DNA from: Actinomycetes bacterium
GTDB taxonomy: Bacteria; Actinomycetota; Actinomycetes; Actinomycetales; Actinomycetaceae
Assembly (NCBI GenBank): GCA_023426345.1
Contig: JAFAAX010000186.1
Coordinates: 1-11,982 of the forward strand
Direction of reading: 5' to 3'
DNA: 11,982 nucleotides
Positions 7,005 to 11,982 of this stretch are shown here, one piece after another (the stretch's first letter is position 1; the number at the start of each line of letters is the position of its first letter). Under the pieces are notes generated by a model. The model ran no database searches, had not been told where the DNA came from, and saw nothing but the letters and a program-made list of their open reading frames with translations. Made by a program: the position numbers and the translations under genes.

Positions 7005-8000
7005 ATGGGCAATGACGCGTTCCGCCGGTGGGCGATCCAGTCGGGCACCAGCCTGTCGACCTGCTTCAAGGCGGGCGAGGACCGCTGCGGGATCTACATC
7101 CTGGAGTTCGCCGACGGACAGCGCTACGTCGGGCAGAGCCGTGACGTCGTGCGGCGCTTCGCCGACCACTCGCGCCACCACCCCGACATCGTGGCCGTCC
7201 AGTTCCAGGCAGTGGACCGCCACGACCTGGACGCCGCCGAACGCCAGATGGTCCAGCACCAGCGCGACGCCGGACACCATCTGCGCAACATCGACCTGGT
7301 CTCCCAGTCGTGGGCGGACTCGGTCCTGGATGCCGTCGTGGACCGCGACGTCCAGGCCAGCTGGGCCAACGGTGAGCCGCAGATCCATCCTGACGACCAG
7401 AGGATGCTCATCGCCAAGCGGCGACAGGCGACACGCTCCAAGTACGAGCAGCTCACACAGGTCCCCGCCGCCGGAGAAGTCTTCGCGGACCTCGTCACCT
7501 ACGTCAACCGTGTGATCCCCTGGCCCTCAGCAACCGACGGCCGGTTCTGGACGATCAGCGCCATGCCCTTGACGAGCAGGTCTCGCGACGTCCAACGGCT
7601 GGTCACGATCAACTGCGGGCGGGTGGAGACCTTCGTGGTCTTCGAGGACCGCCACACCCATGAAGCCTGGTGGTTCCTCAACATTGAGCACGGCATCATG
7701 AAGCGCCGTGATCTCCCGGAGGACCTGCGGGAGACGTTCTACGAGGTAGACGGATACCGCACCGCAGGAATCGTCGACAGAATCGACTCCGGTGCAGCCG
7801 GCTCCCTGGTCGCCTGGTTCGACGAGACATCCGCACTGGAGAAGGCCGCCCGGCAACTGGCGCTCGGGCTCATGCGCAAGGGCCCTTCCCTGTTCGCCCG
7901 CTTCCACTGCGACGACCTGGTCGACGACGTACTGCTGGCCATCGAGGAGGACGCCGACACTGCGACAGAGGCAGCCGACACCATTGAGGTGGGCAGCTGA
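7005..8000 (+). CDS. GIY-YIG nuclease with uncharacterised C-terminal domain
   Basis: A 331-residue protein, predicted Mg-dependent endonuclease. The GIY-YIG domain spans about 28-85: GIY at 29-31, YVGQSRDVVRRFADH from 41 with the conserved basic position near R46 and R50/R51, and LDAAERQMVQ with the likely catalytic glutamate E79. The remainder (about 110-331) is unfamiliar: a linker with basic SKYEQLTQ, then a region rich in strands (LVTINCGRVETFVVFED, AWWFLNIEHGI), and an acidic end (IEEDADTATEAADTIE). There is no signal peptide or membrane segment. No Shine-Dalgarno; the -10 box suggests leaderless expression. It stands alone on the plus strand, about 190 bases after the antitoxin. It could be a restriction or repair nuclease; the defence-island setting favours restriction, but that is inference. 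Confidence 0.75.
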   Translation: MGNDAFRRWAIQSGTSLSTCFKAGEDRCGIYILEFADGQRYVGQSRDVVRRFADHSRHHPDIVAVQFQAVDRHDLDAAERQMVQHQRDAGHHLRNIDLVSQSWADSVLDAVVDRDVQASWANGEPQIHPDDQRMLIAKRRQATRSKYEQLTQVPAAGEVFADLVTYVNRVIPWPSATDGRFWTISAMPLTSRSRDVQRLVTINCGRVETFVVFEDRHTHEAWWFLNIEHGIMKRRDLPEDLRETFYEVDGYRTAGIVDRIDSGAAGSLVAWFDETSALEKAARQLALGLMRKGPSLFARFHCDDLVDDVLLAIEEDADTATEAADTIEVGS

Positions 8001-8296
8001 ACCTGTCGCCGCCGCAGAGCCGACGCCTTTCTTGTCGATGGAGAGGCGGCCCATCAACAGTGCCCCTGGGTTGCCGAAGGTGTGGGCCTCGTCCCTGACT
8101 GTCCGGGGACGGCGGAGTCGACGGCATCATCGACCAGGACGCGCTGGGTCTGTCGCGCGGCTACGTCCAGGCCAAGCGCCATGACCCGACGTCGTCGATC
8201 GGGTGTCCGCTGGTCCATGCCTTCGTCGGTGTACTGGCTCGGCACGAATCGCACGCCCAGAAGCGGGCGGTCGCGCAGCAGCCGTCGATATCCCTG
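8001..8296. other. Degenerate intergenic stretch
   Basis: About 300 bases with no gene I can support. On the minus strand short coding-like scraps appear in different frames (for example NPGALLMGRLSIDKKG near 8020-8070 and FVPSQYTDEGMDQRTP near 8200-8250), as if one or more genes had been frameshifted. I do not recognise their families. Confidence 0.4.
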
Positions 8297-8515
8297 CCGC
8301 CCTCGTCCCTCATCCACGGGGGCGAGAAGCTCGCGTCGCCCGCGGAACCGGGCGACCACGAATGGGCGTCGCCCTCGTCAATGCTGAAGAGACGGCCGCG
8401 GCGGCGCTCCCGGGAGCGCAGGATCGCCTCGGGCCGATCTGCTCGGAGTCCCCTCTTGAAGAGCACCCACCGGAGAGGGATCCGTCCCACGCGCCACTCC
8501 CCCGTCACCATCGCG
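8297..8515 (-). pseudogene. Remnant of a second drmD-type SNF2 helicase gene
   Basis: Bases 8297-8434 align with 3944-4084 inside the drmD-like gene at about 122 of 138 positions, with one 3-base gap that keeps frame. The minus-strand translation gives PEAILRSRERRRGRLFSIDE, against PEAILRSLERRRDRLSSRIDE at residues 456-476 of the helicase. Weaker protein-level likeness continues upstream (VLFKRGL against VLQRRLA) to about 8500. Downstream the match stops abruptly after DEGG. The piece is the linker between the helicase lobes, carries no motif, and has no start or stop of its own. The divergence suggests a fragment of a homologous gene from another island, not a recent copy of the local one. 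Confidence 0.75.
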
Positions 8516-8626
8516 CCCGATCCGGCGGACGGTGGACAGCAGCGCTCGACCACGTCGGTCGCAGCGAGCGCAGCACTACCGCTCTACGCGGCACGACTGG
8601 ACAACCGCTGCTCCGGCACAACGAAC

Positions 8627-8632
8627 TACAGT
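8627..8632 (+). promoter_or_regulatory. Possible -10 box for the HARE-HTH/GIY-YIG gene
   Basis: TACAGT lies 59 bases upstream of the start codon; no -35 box at proper spacing is seen. Offered only because the gene is transcriptionally alone here. Confidence 0.2.
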
Positions 8633-8691
8633 GATCGATCGGGATCGCGCAGACATCGCGCACCCCGCAGAATCGCTGACAAGGAGGCCTA

Positions 8692-9534
8692 ATGTCGAGG
8701 TCACGGACGTGGGCAGAAGCCATCATTAAGGTCCTTGAGGATGCTGGTGAGCCGATGGACTACAACCAGGTCACCCAGGTCATCATTGATGAGGGTCTCC
8801 GCGACGTCTCGTCCTCCGTCACTCCCGCACGAACGGTCAACGCCAGAGTCGGACAGGAGATCAGGACCAATGGCGACGCCTCTCGACTCGTCCGGGTCGG
8901 TCGAGGGCTTGTCGGCCTCCGGGAATGGGAGGCGCTCGCAGCCGCGCGCAGGGACCGCTCGCTTGCCGGGAACCTTCCCTCCGTCAGCCAACGATCCATG
9001 GACGGGGCCGACATCGAGCAGGTCGAGTCCTCGACCGGCATCGTCACCTCGTTCGGCCTGTTTTGGCGTCGGGAGGAAGTCGATTGGGCGTCGCGGTCAG
9101 CCAAGACGGGACCATCGCTACTTGGAGCCACACAGCTCGGCGCCAAACCTGTCGACTTCGCCGCCCAGTCGGGGGTCTACATCCTCTACGACGGCTCACG
9201 GCCGGTCTACGCGGGCCAGGTGGCCAAACCGCGCCTCAGTCTGCGGCTGTTCGAGCACACCCGAGATCGCCTCAACGGACGCTGGCAACGTTTCTCCTGG
9301 TTCGGTGTCCGATGTGTCGGCGAAGACGGCACCTTGACCGACCCCGATGTCTCCGCGATGTCGCTGGAGTCGATCATCGACGCACTAGAGGCCATCCTGA
9401 TCGAGGGCGTCGAACCCGCTCAGAACCGTCGAGGCGGGAACTCCTTCGGGACCGAGTACCTCCAGGTCGAAGACCCGAACATCGCGCAGAAGCGGAGGGT
9501 CGCCCTGCTCCGCGAGATGGAGAGCCGAGTCTGA
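8692..9534 (+). CDS. HARE-HTH domain fused to GIY-YIG nuclease
   Basis: A 280-residue protein. Residues about 4-76 look like a HARE-HTH winged helix: TWAEAIIKVLEDAGEPMDYN, then QVIIDEGL, a basic stretch with VNARVGQEI, and a wing ending SRLVRVGRGLVGL. Residues about 155-250 form a GIY-YIG domain: GVYILYDGSRPVYAGQV (161-177; the usual YIG is YAG), LSLRLFEHTRDR (183-193), RFSWFGVRCV (200-209), the likely catalytic glutamate E233 in DALEAILIE, and a closing PAQNRRGGN (242-250). HARE-HTH domains are found in restriction enzymes and chromatin proteins and are proposed to read DNA modification, so a modification-sensitive restriction nuclease is a reasonable inference. A strong AAGGAGG precedes the ATG by 4 bases. 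It looks complete and is a single-gene unit. Confidence 0.75.
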   Translation: MSRSRTWAEAIIKVLEDAGEPMDYNQVTQVIIDEGLRDVSSSVTPARTVNARVGQEIRTNGDASRLVRVGRGLVGLREWEALAAARRDRSLAGNLPSVSQRSMDGADIEQVESSTGIVTSFGLFWRREEVDWASRSAKTGPSLLGATQLGAKPVDFAAQSGVYILYDGSRPVYAGQVAKPRLSLRLFEHTRDRLNGRWQRFSWFGVRCVGEDGTLTDPDVSAMSLESIIDALEAILIEGVEPAQNRRGGNSFGTEYLQVEDPNIAQKRRVALLREMESRV

Positions 9535-9540
9535 TTCATC

Positions 9541-9708
9541 CCAATCCGCCGCCCCATCGAAGCACTGTCCGACTGCTCCCAGGGAGGTGGTCGCCGCGCG
9601 CGCCGTCACGTCAGCAACGCCCACGAAACCCAGCATGCCCCGAAGGGCGTCGACCTCGTCAATCACGACGAGGATGGGACCACGGCAGGCGGATATCTGG
9701 GGTCTCGT
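9541..9708 (-). pseudogene. ATPase-like scrap with a Walker B-type motif
   Basis: A minus-strand frame, open from just after a TGA at about 9709, reads RGPILVVIDEVDALRG, then MLGFVGVADVTARAATTSLG. Four hydrophobic residues followed by DE resembles a Walker B strand of an AAA-type ATPase. There is no Walker A, no start site, and the frame then runs antisense into the GIY-YIG gene, so only a fragment can be real. The family is not recognised. Confidence 0.25.
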
Positions 9709-9921
9709 TCAAACTCGCGGCGAGGCCCCAGATGCCTGACCCAAGTTCCTGTCAACTCCCCCACACACGCAATCACCAGCAGTCGGCGCGATCGGCCTGA
9801 GCCCGCCCACCGGCATGTTGGCGCTTTCGAGCAGCATCGCGGTCGAACCAGGACGCCGTCTCGATCTGCGAATAACGGCCAATCCCACGGCAGCACATGG
9901 GGAAGCACCCGGTGCCGAGCC
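9709..9921. other. No recognised gene
   Basis: About 210 bases downstream of the unknown minus-strand gene. One minus-strand frame carries LLESANMPVGGLRPIAPTAG and stops just before the ATPase-like scrap in the same phase, so the two may once have been one gene split by a stop codon. No terminator is evident. Confidence 0.3.
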
Positions 9922-10437
9922 TCAGGACTCCGACTCCTCCAGCCGACTACCGGGTCCCCGGTGGAGGATCTTCTCGAAGACATCCGGGGTCGCGCGGATC
10001 GCGCCGGCGCCCTCCCGCTCGGTTCGCGCCAGCCAACGCTCGAGGGCCATCCCATCGCCACAACTGGAAGGCGGCTCGGGCATCCAGATGTCGCACGGGA
10101 TCGGCGCATCCAACGGGGCAATGCTCGTGCCCGTGCAATACTCCTCGCCCGGATCGGTGCCCCAAGAGGTGAGGACGCCACGCGCCATCCGAATGCGAAA
10201 GTCCGGGCAACCCCTCTTCTTCAGGCATTCGGCCAGGAGCGCTCGGTCATGCATCCAGTACCGCGTGATCTCTCCACTCTGGACACTCACCGTGAAACTG
10301 TAGGTGTCCGCGTCCACCAGCTCGACGTCCTGCTGGTTCGGGTCGTTGCAGGATCGCAATGCCTGTATGTAGAAGACCTCGTGGCCCCTGCTGTACGTCA
10401 GGCACTGCCGACGCATGGTCTCAGACGTGTCCGTCAT
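9922..10437 (-). CDS. Uncharacterised 171-residue protein
   Basis: I do not recognise this family. The start is the ATG at 10437, preceded by AAGGAG at 6 bases, a strong site. The protein is soluble-looking, with no signal peptide or membrane segment. Notable parts are RGHEVFYIQALRSCND (about 16-31), a strand-rich segment TYSFTVSVQSGEITRYWMHD (about 45-64), several cysteines (QCL, SCN, ECL, RGCPD, EYC, PCD, SCG), GVLTSWGTDPGEEYCTG and a C-terminal helix-like TPDVFEKILHRG. Immediately upstream, on the same strand, is a possible barnase-type RNase remnant ending where this gene begins. Toxin genes of that kind are commonly followed by an immunity gene, so an immunity role is one possibility, offered as inference only. 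Confidence 0.6.
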   Translation of the reverse strand: MTDTSETMRRQCLTYSRGHEVFYIQALRSCNDPNQQDVELVDADTYSFTVSVQSGEITRYWMHDRALLAECLKKRGCPDFRIRMARGVLTSWGTDPGEEYCTGTSIAPLDAPIPCDIWMPEPPSSCGDGMALERWLARTEREGAGAIRATPDVFEKILHRGPGSRLEESES

Positions 10438-10610
10438 GAAATTCTCCTTGATCCTCGCTCTTCCATCCGGCGATCGCGCGGAGGCAGATCTTCCCTCGGG
10501 GGCACCGTGCGCGAGGCGCGGTTGCCAGCCGACCAGCCGAGGGGCTTGGCGTCGGACTTCTTGATCCAAGTGGCAGCGCTACCACCACGAATCGGCCACC
10601 GACTCCCGGG
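10438..10610 (-). pseudogene. Possible barnase-like RNase N-terminal remnant, frameshifted
   Basis: On the minus strand, 10521-10568 encodes WIKKSDAKPLGWSAGN, close to the N-terminal barnase-family segment (Y/F)ITKSEAxxLGWxxSxGN. Two bases out of phase, the next stretch reads RLAHGAPEGRS, which is like the family's NLAxVAPGKSIGGD that normally follows. Removing two bases in the CGCGCC run near 10515 would join them. The remainder of an RNase domain (the catalytic glutamate and histidine region) is not present before the next gene starts at 10437. If correct, this is a broken toxin domain of a polymorphic toxin or secreted RNase. The match is short and made from memory. Confidence 0.35.
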
Positions 10611-10905
10611 CTCCGGGCCTGTCCGCTCGCCGCAGTCCGACCCGTCGGCTTTGCTGACCCCACCCACGCGCCGCGGGACGCGGCGCCGCCCTCGTCAGTC
10701 TGGGCACATGCGGGCCAGCCCAAGTCAGTCGCGCCGGCGCAGCGCCGCTCACCACCCACGCGACCTCGCATCTTCGCCGGTCACAGCCCTCCCGGGGGCG
10801 ATGACCTCAATTTCCGTCCCGGCGAGGTTCCCGTCGATGAAGGCAAGCGGCCATCGTGCCACAGGCAGACGGCAGGATCGTCTCTAGGCAAACAGCAGAT
10901 CATTC
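10611..10905. other. No supported gene; short coding-like minus-strand scrap
   Basis: The region between the RNase-like remnant and the DUF4143 pseudogene. A short minus-strand frame reads ARWPLAFIDGNLAGTEIEVI and ends at a TGA near 10758; it looks like the tail of a lost gene of unknown family. A long plus-strand frame crosses here, but it is antisense to the better supported minus-strand gene and looks spurious. Confidence 0.3.
10668..10686. terminator. Very stable GC hairpin (8-base arms, 3-base loop)
   Basis: GCGCCGCG (10668-10675), GGA, CGCGGCGC (10679-10686) form a perfect hairpin. No T-run follows, so classic Rho-independent termination is not shown, but strong hairpins without a U-tail are often proposed as terminators in high-GC bacteria. 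It could also be part of a mobile element end. Confidence 0.3.
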
Positions 10906-10909
10906 ATGA

Positions 10910-11854
10910 GGCAAACGGTCGGACCCTTCCACGGAGGGCTACCTTCCCCGCATCGCTGACGATGAGCTTGCCGAACGCCTTGGCTACATTGGGGCCGTCC
11001 TGGTCGAAGGGCCCAAAGCCTGCGGAAAGACGGCAACGGCGCTACAGAAGGCACGCACCGTCTGGCGGTTCGACGAGGACGAGACAGCGCGCGCGACACT
11101 CGCACTCCCGTCCCACCGGCTCTTCGCCGAGCCCACTCCCATCCTGTTCGACGAGTGGCAGACGGATCCCGGCATCTGGAACCGGGTCCGCCACCAAGTC
11201 GACAGCCACGACGACACCAGTCTGTACATCCTCACGGGATCCTCCACTCCGAACGAAGACGTCCGTCGCCACTCGGGTGCCGGACGGATCTCCGTTCTGG
11301 CGATGCGGCCCATGAGCCTGTTCGAGAGCGGCCAGTCCACCGCAGAGGTGTCTCTGCGTGCGTTGCTGGACGACGAACCGCAGAACGGCATGAATACGAC
11401 GCTCACATTCGAGGATCTTCTGCAGTGCCTCGTCATCGACGGCTGGCCCGAACTCAACGGCTCCACCGAGAAGCGGGCTCGGCTGTGGGTCAAGGACTAT
11501 CTCACCCTCATCACCGAGGTCGATCTCCCGGCGATCGGAACGCGCCATGACCCCCGCAACATCCAACGGCTCCTCGGCTCGCTCGCGCGATCAGTCGGCC
11601 ACCCGGTGTCCGACAATGAGCTCGCGCGCGACACACTCGGCCGGGCCGGACCGGGTCACTGGGGCGCCTTCGAGGCGAAGCTCAACCCGCAGGCCGTCGA
11701 CGAGGGAGCGCAGTCGTTGCTCCGGTTCGCAGCCCACGTCGACGCCAGCCGACAGGGGGAGCCCTCCTGCCTGGGAGTCATCCCCAGCACCGGAGTTGCC
11801 GGACGACGAGAAGACGGCGTCCATGTCATCCCGATCGGGACCCTGGGACCCTGA
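10910..11854 (+). pseudogene. DUF4143-family ATP-binding protein, start lost and centre deleted
   Basis: An AAA-type ATPase of the AAA_14/DUF4143 family, whose members carry a P-loop domain and a C-terminal restriction-like fold. The frame begins after a TGA at 10907-10909 and has no ATG, GTG or TTG before YLPRIADDELAERLGYIGAV and the Walker A GPKACGKT (11009-11032); the nearby ATG at 10906 is in another frame. Then come ILFDEW (Walker B, 11141-11158), LYILTGSSTP, and ISVLAMRPMSLFESGQS, a family hallmark. After DNELARDTLGRAGP (to about 11655) the sequence jumps to HWGAFEAKLNPQAVDEGAQ, skipping roughly 100 residues usually lying between, including the part expected to supply the aspartate of the D...ExK site. 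The end, VIPIGTLGP, is typical. The join keeps frame. About 314 codons remain against roughly 420 in the family. Confidence 0.75.
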
Positions 11855-11982
11855 ACCCTGATCCACCGTTTAGGGGGTGGGTTGTGGGGGGGTGAAAAAG
11901 GGAGGATGCCCCTTCTGATCTGGGATAATGGGTGTCGCCAGACAAACCATTTCACCAAGTCGAGGGGGCATCGCTCAGGTGC
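11855..11982 (+). other. Likely start of another mobile element or gene beyond the window
   Basis: After the ATPase stop the composition changes: a G-rich run, then GATGCCCC (11905-11912) and its reverse complement GGGGCATC (11965-11972) flank a segment with an extended -10 box TGGGATAAT (11921-11929). This looks like an element terminus followed by a rightward promoter, but the gene it would drive is outside the window and the family cannot be named. Confidence 0.35.

Noticed and set aside
6606..7388. A 260-codon minus-strand frame across the antitoxin and the first GIY-YIG gene
   Set aside because: It is antisense to two well supported genes and has no motif or start site.
9961..10887. A 308-codon plus-strand frame
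   Set aside because: It is antisense to the gene at 9922-10437, which has a perfect ribosome binding site; the plus-strand translation has low complexity and no motif.
11838..11860. Short tandem repeat of GGACCCTG at the end of the ATPase pseudogene
   Set aside because: It encodes the family's normal IGTLGP ending plus a few bases; two copies only.
1..11982. tRNA, rRNA, CRISPR arrays or riboswitches
   Set aside because: I found no cloverleaf with a recognisable tRNA arm, no regularly spaced repeats and no known riboswitch core on either strand by eye.

Overview
The window is high-GC DNA (GC-rich third codon positions, many GTG starts, strong Shine-Dalgarno sites beside leaderless-looking promoters). 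This suggests Actinomycetota; a genus cannot be fixed from the sequence alone. It reads as a genomic defence island heavily remodelled by mobile DNA: a few intact accessory genes are set among truncated, frameshifted and partly deleted ones.

Layout. (1) Bases 1-127 are the right end of an ISL3-family insertion sequence: the transposase C-terminus plus a terminal inverted repeat beginning GGCTCTTC when read inward. (2) This end lies inside a minus-strand gene for a DUF1156-type adenine DNA methyltransferase (drmMI-like, 93-1616). The gene is cut after the SAM-binding motif DPFAGGG and before the catalytic DPPY region expected further on. (3) Immediately upstream and translationally linked is a 1248-residue SNF2 helicase with a C-terminal DUF3883-like nuclease-fold domain (drmD-like, 1685-5431, minus). 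Together they look like the start of a class 1 DISARM anti-phage operon read leftward. The core genes drmA, drmB and drmC are not in the window and would lie left of the IS if they exist.

(4) Bases 5450-6260 hold the drmD upstream region with a perfect palindrome, a stretch with no recognised gene, the remnant of a ribbon-helix-helix antitoxin gene (minus), and a GC-rich hairpin. (5) Bases 6263-6815 are an intact toxin-antitoxin pair (BrnT-like toxin, RHH antitoxin) with a -10 box placed for a leaderless mRNA and an inverted repeat overlapping it. (6) 7005-8000 is a GIY-YIG nuclease with a C-terminal domain I do not recognise. (7) 8001-8690 is degenerate and includes a diverged second piece of a drmD-type helicase gene. 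(8) 8692-9534 is a HARE-HTH plus GIY-YIG fusion, probably a nuclease whose HTH part senses DNA state. (9) 9535-10900, mostly minus strand, holds an ATPase-like scrap, one intact unknown gene (9922-10437) and, just upstream of it, what may be the frameshifted start of a barnase-like RNase domain. (10) 10910-11854 is a DUF4143-family ATPase pseudogene: no start in frame and about 100 residues missing from the middle. (11) The last 120 bases look like the beginning of another mobile element or its promoter region.

Functionally, the DISARM-like operon is probably broken by the IS. The intact candidates are the helicase, the two GIY-YIG nucleases, the toxin-antitoxin pair and the 171-residue unknown. 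I do not see a wholly new multi-gene system. The most unusual pieces are the two differently built GIY-YIG nucleases beside a damaged DISARM locus, and the possible toxin/immunity remnant near 10.4-10.6 kb.
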